From JAOUEA01 sp035249905 (GTDB lineage Bacteria; Actinomycetota; UBA4738; HRBIN12), in contig DATFFT010000032.1 in the NCBI GenBank assembly GCA_035249905.1, forward strand, positions 24,069 to 88,068: 64,000 nucleotides of DNA, written 5' to 3'. The first letter of the stretch is position 1, and each line of letters opens with the position of its first letter. Under the pieces are notes generated by a model that worked only from the letters and a program-made list of their open reading frames with translations, ran no database searches and was not told the DNA's origin. Both the position numbers and the translations under genes were made by a program. Shown piece by piece: positions 41,283 through 49,227 of the stretch.

Positions 41283-41711
41283 CTACGGAGCCTCGTCGCC
41301 GACGGCCCGGAACGAGAGCGACGCCGGCTCCGGAGACCGCGAGCGTGCGTCGCGGAGCCCGTACTTCGTCACGAGCGAAAGGTAGTCACGCTGGTAGAAG
41401 ATCTTGCAGGTTATCTCGGGGTAGCGCTCGCGGAGCCGCCGGACCTTCCGGTTCTTCTTGGTCACGAGCTTCTGGTTCAGGGTCGTGATCTCGATGTAGA
41501 GATCGAACTCCGGAAGGAAGAAGTCGGGGGTGAAGCGCTGCAGCACGCGCCCTTCCTTGTCGAAGTCGATGTCGAACGAGGTCGGCTCGTACTCCCAGTC
41601 GATGCCGTAGAAATCGAGGAGCTGCGCGAACTGGCGTTCGGAGGCATGCGCGAACCCGATCGCGTCGCTCTTGAGGGGCGGAACGTCGAGGCCGGCGGTT
41701 CGCTCGCTCAC
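41283..41711 (-). CDS. PD-(D/E)XK-like nuclease-fold protein
   Basis: 142 residues. The core ASERQFAQLLDFYGIDWEYEP ... FTPDFFLPEFDLYIEITTLNQK matches the restriction-endonuclease-like fold: a helix with Glu, then PDF and, after a strand, E-x-T instead of the usual E-x-K. A following KKNRKVRRLRERYP helix and CKIFYQRDYLSL strand complete the fold. The altered last position may mean reduced activity or a displaced Lys (the KK two turns later). It overlaps the merR gene by ATGA and is probably co-transcribed with gcvPAB. The target is unknown. Confidence 0.65.
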   Translation of the reverse strand: MSERTAGLDVPPLKSDAIGFAHASERQFAQLLDFYGIDWEYEPTSFDIDFDKEGRVLQRFTPDFFLPEFDLYIEITTLNQKLVTKKNRKVRRLRERYPEITCKIFYQRDYLSLVTKYGLRDARSRSPEPASLSFRAVGDEAP

Positions 41712-42154
41712 GACCCTCCGCCCGCGGCCCGACGGGCCCGCGGTTTCGACGTTGAGGCGACGGAATCCTCGAGGTCGCTGTAGACGGCGTCGAGGGAGAT
41801 CGCGAACACGCCCTGGCCGTTCTTCAGCAGGTCGACGACCGCATCGGGTGAGTGGGCCTCGTACACCCCGTTGCCGTCGGACATGAGCGTCACTCCGTGC
41901 GGAGGCCGATCCATCGCCTGGAGATGTTCGACCGCCTTCCGGACCCGCTGCAGCGACACGCCGGTGTCGAGCAGCTTCTTGATCACCTTCAGGGTCGCGA
42001 GGTCCTGGAAGGAGTACAGGCGCTGAGTGCCGGAGCCGTGGGCGTCCTTGACCGAGGGCGTGACCAGGCCGGTGCGGGTCCAGTAGTCGAGCTGACGGTA
42101 CGAGATGCCCGCGATCCGCTTCGCCTCGGGTGCGCGGAACCCCTGTTCGCTCAT
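41708..42154 (-). CDS. MerR-family transcriptional regulator (Rv1830-like)
   Basis: 148 residues. The MerR helix-turn-helix is at the N-terminus (YRQLDYWTRTGLVTPS ... RLYSFQDLATLKVIKKLLDTGVSLQRVRKAVEHL), followed by an effector-type domain without cysteines, so it is not a metal or redox sensor of the classic type. In mycobacteria the orthologous position holds Rv1830, near gcvH-garA. A consensus promoter and a dyad around its -10 lie upstream. Confidence 0.82.
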   Translation of the reverse strand: MSEQGFRAPEAKRIAGISYRQLDYWTRTGLVTPSVKDAHGSGTQRLYSFQDLATLKVIKKLLDTGVSLQRVRKAVEHLQAMDRPPHGVTLMSDGNGVYEAHSPDAVVDLLKNGQGVFAISLDAVYSDLEDSVASTSKPRARRAAGGGS

Positions 42155-42173
42155 GACAACTCCGTAATCACGT

Positions 42174-42205
42174 CCATGTGTTTCGGCAGCGTAGGGGGCA
42201 CATGG
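42174..42205. promoter_or_regulatory. Inverted repeat CCATGTG-18 nt-CACATGG bracketing the merR -10
   Basis: Perfect 7-bp arms (42174-42180 and 42199-42205) flank the -10 element of the minus-strand merR-like gene, a natural place for an operator. Confidence 0.45.
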
Positions 42206-42216
42206 GCGCCTGTCAA
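42188..42216 (-). promoter_or_regulatory. Consensus promoter of the merR-like gene
   Basis: On the minus strand TTGACA (42216-42211), exactly 17 nt, TACGCT (42193-42188). The leader to the ATG is about 27 nt. Confidence 0.65.
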
Positions 42217-42331
42217 CGGCTCGAACCGACGTACCAGGTCACCCGACGCCATCCGCCGGCTCAAGTTCGTCGTCGAGATGCCCGATGACTTTCTAGTCAT
42301 GAAGGGCCATCCGATCGGAGAGGGCGAAGCG

Positions 42332-42805
42332 ATGGCGTTCGCCTTCCGGCGCCTGACCGTGCTGGTTGCGGTGGGCGTCTGCCTCGCGCTCGTGCCCGCC
42401 ACCTCGCGTGCGGCCACGCTCGAACGCACCTCCAAGACCCAGGAGCGGGCCACGGCCGCGCGGAAGATGTACGAGAACACGAACGCCGCCCGCGTGAGGC
42501 ACCACATGCGCCGCCTCTCGAGAGCGCACGGACTCACGGACGAAGCCACCGCGCACGCTCGGGCGATGGCTCGACGAGGCGACCTGTTCCACTCGTCGGG
42601 CCCGAAGCGGTACGGCGTGCGATGCTGGACCTGGGGCGAGAACGTCGGCTACACGAGCGGGAGCATCTTCGAGCTGCACCGGGCCTTCATGAAGAGCATG
42701 TCGCATCGGCGCAACGTGCTCAACCGCGCCTTCGAGCGGGTCGCGGTCGGCGCGGCCACCGACAGCCGGGGCAGGCTCTTCGTCACGCTCTTCTTCTGCA
42801 GCTGA
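42332..42805 (+). CDS. Secreted CAP/SCP-domain protein
   Basis: 157 residues from ATG 42332 (GGAGAGGG upstream). Signal peptide RRLTVLVAVGVCLALVPATSRA, then a CAP domain: NAARVRHHMRRLSRAHGLTDEATAHARAMARRGDLFHSS, WTWGENVGYTSG, MSHRRNVLNRAFERVAVGAA. The two His and Glu of the CAP cleft are present. CAP proteins in bacteria are extracellular, with poorly defined roles. It is the only plus-strand gene in the right half of the window. Confidence 0.82.
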   Translation: MAFAFRRLTVLVAVGVCLALVPATSRAATLERTSKTQERATAARKMYENTNAARVRHHMRRLSRAHGLTDEATAHARAMARRGDLFHSSGPKRYGVRCWTWGENVGYTSGSIFELHRAFMKSMSHRRNVLNRAFERVAVGAATDSRGRLFVTLFFCS

Positions 42806-42838
42806 CGACGATCCGGCTCGGCGAGCCTGCGCTTCGGA

Positions 42839-43312
42839 TCAGCCGGCGAAGTCCTCGGGGGTGACCGTGTCGAGGAACTCACGGAACTTCTCGACCTCGT
42901 CGTCCTCGTCGTCGGGGATCAGGATCGAGGCTTCGTCGAGGACCTCCTCGTCGACGAAGATCGGCACCGACATCCTGACGGCCAACGCGATCGCGTCGGA
43001 CGGGCGTGACGAGATCTCGTAGTCCTCACCCTGCCGGTTCATCGCGATCGTGGCGAAGAACGTCGACTCTCGTAGCTCGGTCACCTCGATGCGGCGGACA
43101 TCGACGGAGAGATCCTCGAGGATCGCCCGGAGCAGGTCATGCGTCATCGGACGCGGCGTGACCACGCCTTGCAGGGACAGGGCGATCGCGGCGGCTTCGG
43201 CGGCGCCGATCCAGATGGGCAGGTATCGCTCACCCTCCCGCTCTCTCAAGAGCACGATCGGTTGGTTCGTCGGGAGCTCGACGCGAACGCCCGTGAGTTC
43301 CATCTCGATCAT
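42839..43312 (-). CDS. Bifunctional nuclease (BFN/DUF151) domain protein, Rv1829-like
   Basis: 157 residues, ATG 6 nt after TACGCT. The DUF151/BFN core is clear: MELTGVRVELPTNQPIVLLREREGERYLPIWIGAAEAAAIALSLQG, MTHDLLRAIL, SRPSDAIALAVRMSVPIFVDEEVLDEA. Acidic C-terminal tail. Rv1829 in the same mycobacterial neighbourhood belongs to this family; plant members show nuclease activity, the bacterial role is unclear. Confidence 0.9.
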   Translation of the reverse strand: MIEMELTGVRVELPTNQPIVLLREREGERYLPIWIGAAEAAAIALSLQGVVTPRPMTHDLLRAILEDLSVDVRRIEVTELRESTFFATIAMNRQGEDYEISSRPSDAIALAVRMSVPIFVDEEVLDEASILIPDDEDDEVEKFREFLDTVTPEDFAG

Positions 43313-43318
43313 GTTCCG

Positions 43319-43324
43319 AGCGTA
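43319..43324 (-). promoter_or_regulatory. -10 element TACGCT, leaderless layout for the BFN gene
   Basis: On the minus strand TACGCT ends 6 nt before the ATG at 43312. Confidence 0.5.
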
Positions 43325-43373
43325 ACCTCGGGTCCCGGGTCGGGCAACCGAACGACGCACCGCCCGGGGGCGG

Positions 43374-43949
43374 TCACACCGATTCGAAGCGAGGCGTGAG
43401 CGCCGCCGGGTCGGCCTCGAGCGCGTCGATGTCGTCGACCTGCAGGATGTCGGGCAGGTTCCGATACCGTTCCCGGAAGTCGAGACCGTATCCGACCACG
43501 AACCGGTCGGGGCAATCGAACCCGACGTAGCGCGGAACCAACGGGACGATGCGCCGGACGGCCTTGTCCAGCAGCGTGCAGACCTCGATCGATGCCGGCC
43601 CGCGCGCACGGAGGACCCCCAGCAGGTATCGGAGCGTCAGGCCCGTGTCCACGATGTCCTCGACCAGGATCACGTCGCGGTCGACGAGGTCGATGTCGAC
43701 GTCGAGCAGGATCCGCACCCTGCCGAGGGACTCCTCCGCGTCGCCGTACCGGCTGATCGCCATGAAGTGCGGCTCCAGGGCAAGCGGCACGGCCCGCATG
43801 AGGTCCGCGAGGAACACCGCGCCGCCCTTCAGCACCGTGATCAGCACGGGCTCACGCCCCACGTAGTCCCCGGCGATCGTGCGGCCGAGCTCCTGCACCC
43901 GGCGGCGGATGTCCTCGCGCCCGAACAGGACGCTCGCGACCTCCGTCAT
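43374..43949 (-). CDS. hpt: Hypoxanthine phosphoribosyltransferase
   Basis: 191 residues. PRPP-binding motif VILVEDIVDTGLT, flexible-loop region ISRYGDAEESLGRVRI and the C-terminal VGYGLDFRERYRNLPDI are diagnostic. It salvages hypoxanthine/guanine to IMP/GMP in the cytosol. The ATG lies 10 nt after TAGGCT, again consistent with little or no leader. Confidence 0.94.
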   Translation of the reverse strand: MTEVASVLFGREDIRRRVQELGRTIAGDYVGREPVLITVLKGGAVFLADLMRAVPLALEPHFMAISRYGDAEESLGRVRILLDVDIDLVDRDVILVEDIVDTGLTLRYLLGVLRARGPASIEVCTLLDKAVRRIVPLVPRYVGFDCPDRFVVGYGLDFRERYRNLPDILQVDDIDALEADPAALTPRFESV

Positions 43950-43959
43950 GACGGCGGGG

Positions 43960-43965
43960 AGCCTA
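43960..43965 (-). promoter_or_regulatory. -10 element TAGGCT for hpt
   Basis: On the minus strand TAGGCT ends 10 nt before the hpt ATG. Confidence 0.45.
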
Positions 43966-44008
43966 ACAGGGTCCGCCCGGCCGGCCGCGCGAACCCGGAG
44001 GGTCCGTG

Positions 44009-45307
44009 TCAGGAAGCGAGGCCTCCGACCGCGTCGCCGAGGGCCCGGCCCACTGCACCGGCGGCGCGGATCCACCAGGGGTCTTCGCCGGCCGGAGGGG
44101 GCGGCGGCACCTCGGACACGTGGAGGGGGCTGGAACCCAGGCCCACGCCCGGGATCGTGATCGATATCGTCCCCACGCGCTCGCCCGCTGCCGGCGGGAA
44201 CACCGCGGTCGGGGCGACGGTGATGCGTTCCCGTACACGGTCGGCCTCGGCCGTCGGGACGAGCGCGGTGATCGCACGCGCCGCCTCGACCGGGACCGCC
44301 CCCCCTCGGATCGCCACGGTGCCGATCGACTCGCCCGCACGCACGAAGGTCTCCTCACGGAACCCTCGGAACCCGTGGTCGAGCAGGGCCGCGCCCTCGG
44401 AGAACGCCTCGTTCCGATCGCCCAGCACGATCGCGACCAACCGTCGCCCGTTCCGTTCGGCGACCGCCACGAGGCAGGTGCCGGCGCCCGAGGTGTATCC
44501 GGTCTTCGCGCCGACGGCGCCTCGGTAGAGCCACAGCAGCGCGTTGCGGTTCTGAACGCGCCGGGGCTCGCCGCGCGGTGCCTCGATCGTGCGGAACCTC
44601 GCGGAGGCGATCCGGCCGAACCCCTCCGTCTCGTACGCGGCACGGGTCAGCACGAGCAGGTCGCGGGCCGTGGATCGACCCCGGTCGTCGAGGCCGTGGG
44701 GCGAGAAGAACCGCGTGTGCCGCATGCCGAGCGCCCTCGCGCGTTCGTTCATCAGCTCGACGAAACCGCGCTCGGACCCCCCCACGTCGATCGCGAGCGC
44801 GACGGCAGCGTCGTTGGCCGATTGCAGCATCAGCGCATCGAGCAGCTCTCGCACGGTTCGGGGCTCTCCGGCGCGGAGTCCCAGCGTCGACGTCGCACCG
44901 TAGTCGTCGTCGTCGAAGACCGCCTCGGCGGACACCACGACCACGTCGTCGAGCTCGCGGCGGCGCAACACGAGCAGCGCGGTCATCACCTTGGTGAGGC
45001 TCGCGACCGGGCGTCGCACGTCTGGCGCCTTGGCGAACATGACCTGCCCGTCGTCGAGATCGGCGAGGATCGCGACCGGAGGTTCGATCGTGGGGACGGG
45101 GACGGCATCCGAGGGGGTCGCCAACGCTTGCGGGAACGGCGAGGGCGATCCTCGCGGTGGCACCGGGGTCGGCGGGGGCCCGGCCCGTTGAGCGGAGGCG
45201 CCACCGAGGATCGCGATCGTCATCGCGAGCGACGCCGTCACCGAGACGGCGATCGCGGTTCGCCCGAGCCGGAACGGCGGACGCCCCTCGGGACGGTCGG
45301 GGTTCAC
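44009..45307 (-). CDS. D-alanyl-D-alanine carboxypeptidase (PBP5/DacA type)
   Basis: 432 residues; GTG overlaps the ftsR-like stop. N-terminal signal/anchor (AIAVSVTASLAMTIAILGGA), Pro-rich linker, then the serine-peptidase S11 domain: SLTK (103-106), SAN (163-165) and KTG (268-270). A C-terminal PBP5-like domain ends in a hydrophobic/amphipathic helix. It trims peptidoglycan pentapeptides outside the membrane. Coupling to a MerR regulator linked to division in corynebacteria fits a cell-wall role. Confidence 0.92.
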   Translation of the reverse strand: MNPDRPEGRPPFRLGRTAIAVSVTASLAMTIAILGGASAQRAGPPPTPVPPRGSPSPFPQALATPSDAVPVPTIEPPVAILADLDDGQVMFAKAPDVRRPVASLTKVMTALLVLRRRELDDVVVVSAEAVFDDDDYGATSTLGLRAGEPRTVRELLDALMLQSANDAAVALAIDVGGSERGFVELMNERARALGMRHTRFFSPHGLDDRGRSTARDLLVLTRAAYETEGFGRIASARFRTIEAPRGEPRRVQNRNALLWLYRGAVGAKTGYTSGAGTCLVAVAERNGRRLVAIVLGDRNEAFSEGAALLDHGFRGFREETFVRAGESIGTVAIRGGAVPVEAARAITALVPTAEADRVRERITVAPTAVFPPAAGERVGTISITIPGVGLGSSPLHVSEVPPPPPAGEDPWWIRAAGAVGRALGDAVGGLAS

Positions 45308-46029
45308 GCGCCGCGGAGGTCCTCGCGCATGTTCGTCCGCAGGAGCGCCTGCTTGAACTTGCGGGAGGTCACCGATAGCTCGGTCAGGGTCTCGGCGGCC
45401 ACGCGACGGGCGTCGGGGTTCTTCTGGCGCAGCCGCGGTGCCACGAGATCCTCGAAGAACTTGGCCTCGCGATCGGCGAAGTGCTTGTACATCGTGAGAT
45501 GTCGCGGCTCGATGCCGTGACGGAAGAAGTCCTTCACGATCGAGAGCACGATGTAGTCGTCGCCGTCGTAGTACCTGGCGCCGTCGGGACCGTGGGAGCA
45601 CACGATGCCGAACGACTCCAGTTCCCTGATGCGGTCGCGTTCCACGCTGGTCGCCGCCGACATCTCTTCGATCGACATCTGCAGGCCCGTCGGCGCCTCC
45701 GCGAGCCCCTCGTCACCACTTTCGTCCTCACCGGCCGCCTCGTCCACACCCGGCGCCCCGTCGGCGGCGTCGACGTCGGCGTCTCGCTGCAGCAGCCGCT
45801 CCTTGATCACCTTGAGCGGCAGGTACTCGTCGCGCTGCAGGCGCAGGATCGACTTCAGCCGATCGACGTCGTCGGCGTAGAACTTGCGGTACCCCGACGG
45901 CGTTCGCTCGGGCTCGATGAGCCCCTCGGCCTCGAGGAAGCGGATCTTCGAGATGGTGATGTCGGGGAACTCGGTCTTCACGGCCACGAGGACCTCTCCG
46001 ATCGACTGGTAGTTGCGGGTTCCCGCCAT
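45304..46029 (-). CDS. ftsR: MerR-family regulator, FtsR/Rv1828-like
   Basis: 241 residues from ATG 46029; GTG 46041, overlapping the FHA stop, is an alternative. N-terminal winged helix YQSIGEVLVAVKTEFPDITISKIRFLEAEGLIEPERTPSGYRKFYADDVDRLKSILRLQRDEYLPLKVIKERL, an acidic linker, and a second helix-turn-helix-like C-terminal domain. Position next to gcvH and an FHA gene matches Rv1828; its corynebacterial homologue FtsR activates ftsZ. Confidence 0.85.
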   Translation of the reverse strand: MAGTRNYQSIGEVLVAVKTEFPDITISKIRFLEAEGLIEPERTPSGYRKFYADDVDRLKSILRLQRDEYLPLKVIKERLLQRDADVDAADGAPGVDEAAGEDESGDEGLAEAPTGLQMSIEEMSAATSVERDRIRELESFGIVCSHGPDGARYYDGDDYIVLSIVKDFFRHGIEPRHLTMYKHFADREAKFFEDLVAPRLRQKNPDARRVAAETLTELSVTSRKFKQALLRTNMREDLRGA

Positions 46030-46037
46030 CTGCCTGA

Positions 46038-46499
46038 TCACTCCCCTGCCGCGAAGAAGACCAACTTGAACCGTCCGACCTGTACCTCGTCGCCTTGCCC
46101 GAGCTTCGTCTCGTCGACCTGCTCTCCGTTGACGTACGTGCCGTTGAGACTGCCGACGTCTCGCACGAACCATTCGGGACCCGGCCGCCGTTCGAACACT
46201 GCGTGTGAGCGCGAGACGGTCACGTCGTCGAGGAAGACGGCGGCGTCGGTGGCGCGACCCACGGTCGTCAGGTCATGATCGATTAGAAACGTCGACCCGG
46301 CGTTCGGACCACGTTTCACGAGAACCAGAGCCTGACCCGGATGCAGTTCATCGTGAGGGAAGGGAAACTCATCGTGCGCGTCATCGTCGGTCTCGACGGG
46401 CGTCAGTGTCAGGGTCGGGTCCTCGTGGAGTGGAGCTCCACATTCCGCGCAGAATCGCGCGTCGTCTCGATTGCGATGTCCACAACGGGTGCAATACAC
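46038..46499 (-). CDS. Zinc-ribbon plus FHA-domain protein (GarA-like)
   Basis: 153 residues, GTG start. An N-terminal zinc ribbon (CTRCG ... CAECG) precedes a linker DPTLTLTPVETDDD with threonines that could be kinase targets, then an FHA domain: VGRATDAAVFLDDVTVSRSHAVFERR ... VRDVGSLNGTYVNGEQV. In mycobacteria GarA at this locus controls 2-oxoglutarate enzymes when unphosphorylated; the zinc ribbon is an extra feature here. A possible leaderless -10 (TACGAG, 46509-46514) precedes it. Confidence 0.88.
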   Translation of the reverse strand: MYCTRCGHRNRDDARFCAECGAPLHEDPTLTLTPVETDDDAHDEFPFPHDELHPGQALVLVKRGPNAGSTFLIDHDLTTVGRATDAAVFLDDVTVSRSHAVFERRPGPEWFVRDVGSLNGTYVNGEQVDETKLGQGDEVQVGRFKLVFFAAGE

Positions 46500-46540
46500 G
46501 GTCTGGTCCTCGTACGGTTCGTCCTCCCGCCGAGGATGCA

Positions 46541-46556
46541 GGTCGAACGTTCGACC
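46541..46556. promoter_or_regulatory. Perfect 16-bp palindrome upstream of the FHA gene
   Basis: GGTCGAACGTTCGACC is fully symmetric and lies about 42-57 nt before the GTG of the FHA gene. The surrounding 203-nt gap (46500-46702) otherwise shows no gene. It resembles LexA half-sites but without the spacer LexA needs. Confidence 0.4.
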
Positions 46557-46702
46557 CTCCTGGTGGGCTGGAGACCGACGTTACCGCAGGGTGAGGGCAC
46601 CTTCAACCGGCGCAGGGCTCAACCCTCGACCATCAGATCCGCTGAGCCTCGACCATGCATCGACGGGATGAAGTCTCGATCCCCACGCGTCCATCGCCGG
46701 GC

Positions 46703-47092
46703 TCACGACTCCGCTCCTTCGGTGAACGAGCGGTACGCGCTCGCGTCGATCAGAGCATCGAACTCCGCGGGATCGTCGGGAGCGAGCACCACGAGCCATC
46801 CGTCACCGTACGGCCGCTCGTTCACGAGCTCGGGCCGCTCCTCGATCAGCGGGTTGCGCTCGACGATGGTGCCCGCGACCGGACTGAAGACGTCGGAGAC
46901 GGACTTCGTCGACTCCACCTCCCCGAAGGGTTGGCCGGCCTCCACCTTGGCGCCGACCTCCGGCAGGTCGACGTACACGACGTCGCCGAGGGCATCCTGT
47001 GCGAAATCGGTGATGCCGACCCTCACGCGTTCGCCCTCGATCCTTGCCCACTCATGTTCCTTCGTGTACCGAAGCTCCTCGGGGAACTCCAC
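46703..47092 (-). CDS. gcvH: Glycine cleavage system H protein
   Basis: 129 residues. GTG 47092 is preferred because AGGAGG lies 7 nt upstream; the GTG at 47098 is too close to it. The lipoyl-lysine motif GEVESTKSVSDVFSPVAG is intact. It carries the aminomethyl group between GcvP (encoded at 38-41 kb) and GcvT. Co-location with the FHA and MerR genes matches mycobacteria. Confidence 0.95.
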   Translation of the reverse strand: MEFPEELRYTKEHEWARIEGERVRVGITDFAQDALGDVVYVDLPEVGAKVEAGQPFGEVESTKSVSDVFSPVAGTIVERNPLIEERPELVNERPYGDGWLVVLAPDDPAEFDALIDASAYRSFTEGAES

Positions 47093-47200
47093 GGGCACGC
47101 CTCCTCGTTGTCACCCTGACCTCCGCCGAGGACCGTGCGTAGCTCTCAGATCGCCGGCGACCCGAACGATATCCCGCCTGCGCCCCCGCGCGCGACAGGC

Positions 47201-47779
47201 TCAGTCGGCAGCGAGCGCCCGGCGCAGATCGAGAGCGTAGGCTCCCGCGGCGACGTAGTACTCCACCACGGCGATCGCATAGATCGGCCAACCGATCGCG
47301 AGCGCCGCCTCAGCCGGCCAGAGGCCGAGCGTTCCCCACGCCACGGCCGGGACCGCGATCATCAAGCCGAACGTGGCCACCTTGCCGATCCACCGCACGT
47401 CGATGCGCGAGCCCTTCACCGCCAGCAGCGCCCCGCCCGCCAAGACGGCGATGTCGCGAGCCAGGATCAATGCAGCCGCCCACATCGGGAAGGCTCCCCG
47501 CACCACGAGCGCGATCAGTCCCGCCGCCACCGCCAGACGATCCGCCACGGGGTCGAGGACTTTCCCGAGCTCGGAAACCTGCCCGGTGCGCCTCGCGATC
47601 GTGCCGTCCACCCAATCGGTCGCGACCACCACGACGAAGAGCACCAAGCCCCAGGCCGTCGTGTCGTCGTCGACGATCAACGCCCAGAACACCGGGATCA
47701 TCGCGATCCGCAGGGCCGAGATCAGGTTCGGGACCGTGAGCACTCGCGATGACGGCGAGCGATCACCAGGCGTGTGCAT
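47201..47779 (-). CDS. pgsA: CDP-alcohol phosphatidyltransferase (PgsA-like)
   Basis: 192 residues from ATG 47779; GTG 47743 is a plausible shorter start. The catalytic CDP-alcohol motif is complete: DWVDGTIARRTGQVSELGKVLDPVADR. About five to six hydrophobic helices. It makes a phosphatidylglycerophosphate- or related phospholipid precursor in the membrane. The ATG comes only 3 nt after the end of tRNA-Pro, so the two must share a transcript or the shorter start is used. Confidence 0.88.
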   Translation of the reverse strand: MHTPGDRSPSSRVLTVPNLISALRIAMIPVFWALIVDDDTTAWGLVLFVVVVATDWVDGTIARRTGQVSELGKVLDPVADRLAVAAGLIALVVRGAFPMWAAALILARDIAVLAGGALLAVKGSRIDVRWIGKVATFGLMIAVPAVAWGTLGLWPAEAALAIGWPIYAIAVVEYYVAAGAYALDLRRALAAD

Positions 47780-47782
47780 CGG

Positions 47783-47856
47783 TCGGGACGGCGGGACTTG
47801 AACCCGCGACCCCCGGTCCCCCAGACCGGTGCGCTACCAGACTGCGCCACGTCCCG
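47783..47856 (-). tRNA. tRNA-Pro (GGG anticodon)
   Basis: The minus strand folds into a full cloverleaf: acceptor CGGGACG/CGTCCCG, D-loop GCGCAGTCTGGTAGCGC, anticodon stem CCGGT/ACCGG around loop CTGGGGG (anticodon GGG, codon CCC), and T-loop GGGTTCAAGTCCC. Discriminator A; CCA is not encoded. Confidence 0.95.
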
Positions 47857-47864
47857 TGCCGGCG

Positions 47865-47870
47865 ATTGTA
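47865..47870 (-). promoter_or_regulatory. -10 element TACAAT of tRNA-Pro
   Basis: On the minus strand TACAAT ends 8 nt before the first base of the mature tRNA, so transcription may begin at the mature 5' end. Confidence 0.55.
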
Positions 47871-47892
47871 TCGGGTGGTGGACCCTCGTTGG

Positions 47893-49227
47893 TCAGCGGG
47901 TGGCGCGTGGGCGCCGCCTCCTCGACCGATACCGGACGCGCACCGGCACCCCTTCGAGACGGAAGGCGCGCCGGAGTCGGTTCTCGATGTACCGGCGGTA
48001 CGCAGGGTCGGGTTCCGTCGCACCGCCGAAGATCACGAACGACGGGGGCCCCGACGACACCTGGGTCACGTAGTGCAGGGTCCCGGCGGACCGCGGGGTG
48101 GGCCGCTGCCGCTGGGCCTGCTGCACGACCTCGTTGACCTTCGAGGTTGGAACCCTCGTCGTCCACCTGGCGTGCAGATCGAGCAGGACCGGCGGCAGAC
48201 GATGGACCCCCCGTCCCCCGGTCGCCGATGTCCGCATCACCGGCGCCGACGCGAACTGACGGGCGGTACGGGTGAGTTCGGCGAAGGTGTCGTCCTTCTC
48301 CTCGACCAGGTCCCATTTGTTCGCCACGAGCAGGAGTCCGCGACCGGCGTCGATCACGATGTTCGCGATGCGTTTGTCCTCGACCGTGAAGCCCTGCGAC
48401 GCGTCGATCACGAGCATGGCGACATGGGCGCGCTCGATCGCCTGCGTGGCTCGGACGACGCTGAAGTACTCGATGCCTCGAACCCTGGTGGCCCGGCGCA
48501 TGCCGGCCGTGTCGACGAACCGGACGTGCCCGTCCGGCCATGCGACCACGGCATCGACCGCATCGCGGGTGGTGCCGGCTTCCTCGAAGACGACCGAGCG
48601 CTCCTCCCCCGCCAGGCGGTTGAACACGCTCGACTTCCCGACGTTCGGTCGGCCGACCAGGGCGAACACCGGCTCGAGGGACTCGGACGCCTCGACCTCG
48701 CGCGGCGCGTCGGGCAGCAGCTCGACGATCCGGTCGAGCAGATCCCCTGCGGCTCGCCCGTGCATCGCGGAGACCGGGAACGGATCGCCGAGCCCGAGCG
48801 AGTGGAACGCGGCGACATCGGGTTCCTCCTGGGCGGTGTCGACCTTGTTCGCCACGAGCACCACCGGGACGACCGCGCGCCGCAGGCGCTTCGCGAGGGC
48901 GCCGTCCTGCTCGGTGACGCCGGCGCGGGCGTCGACCACGAGCAGGATCAGATCGGCCCGGTCCATCGCACGGTCGGCCTGATCCCTCGCGAGCGCCTCG
49001 ACCCCGCCCGCATCGTCCATGTAGCCGGCCGTGTCCACGACCGTGAACCGGCGCCCACGCCAGGCCGCCTCGAGCTCGACGCGGTCCCGGGTCACCCCGG
49101 GATCGTCGTGCGCGATCGATTCTCGTCTGCCGAACAGCCGGTTCACGAGCGTCGACTTCCCGACGTTCTGCCGGCCGATCACCGCGACACGTGGCACGCG
49201 GGCGCCGGCGGCGGGTGACTCGCTCAC
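47893..49227 (-). CDS. der: Ribosome-assembly GTPase Der (EngA)
   Basis: 444 residues; GTG overlaps the cmk stop. Two tandem G domains with GRQNVGKS and GRPNVGKS P-loops, DTAGY/DTAGM switch II and NKVD/NKWD motifs, then the KH-like C-terminal domain (PSFVIFGGATEPDPAYRRYIENRLRRAF). It acts in 50S maturation. Confidence 0.96.
   Translation of the reverse strand: MSESPAAGARVPRVAVIGRQNVGKSTLVNRLFGRRESIAHDDPGVTRDRVELEAAWRGRRFTVVDTAGYMDDAGGVEALARDQADRAMDRADLILLVVDARAGVTEQDGALAKRLRRAVVPVVLVANKVDTAQEEPDVAAFHSLGLGDPFPVSAMHGRAAGDLLDRIVELLPDAPREVEASESLEPVFALVGRPNVGKSSVFNRLAGEERSVVFEEAGTTRDAVDAVVAWPDGHVRFVDTAGMRRATRVRGIEYFSVVRATQAIERAHVAMLVIDASQGFTVEDKRIANIVIDAGRGLLLVANKWDLVEEKDDTFAELTRTARQFASAPVMRTSATGGRGVHRLPPVLLDLHARWTTRVPTSKVNEVVQQAQRQRPTPRSAGTLHYVTQVSSGPPSFVIFGGATEPDPAYRRYIENRLRRAFRLEGVPVRVRYRSRRRRPRATR

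Noticed and set aside
46541..46556. LexA (SOS) box
   Set aside because: Actinobacterial SOS boxes have GAAC and GTTC separated by a spacer of about 4 nt; here the half-sites abut directly.
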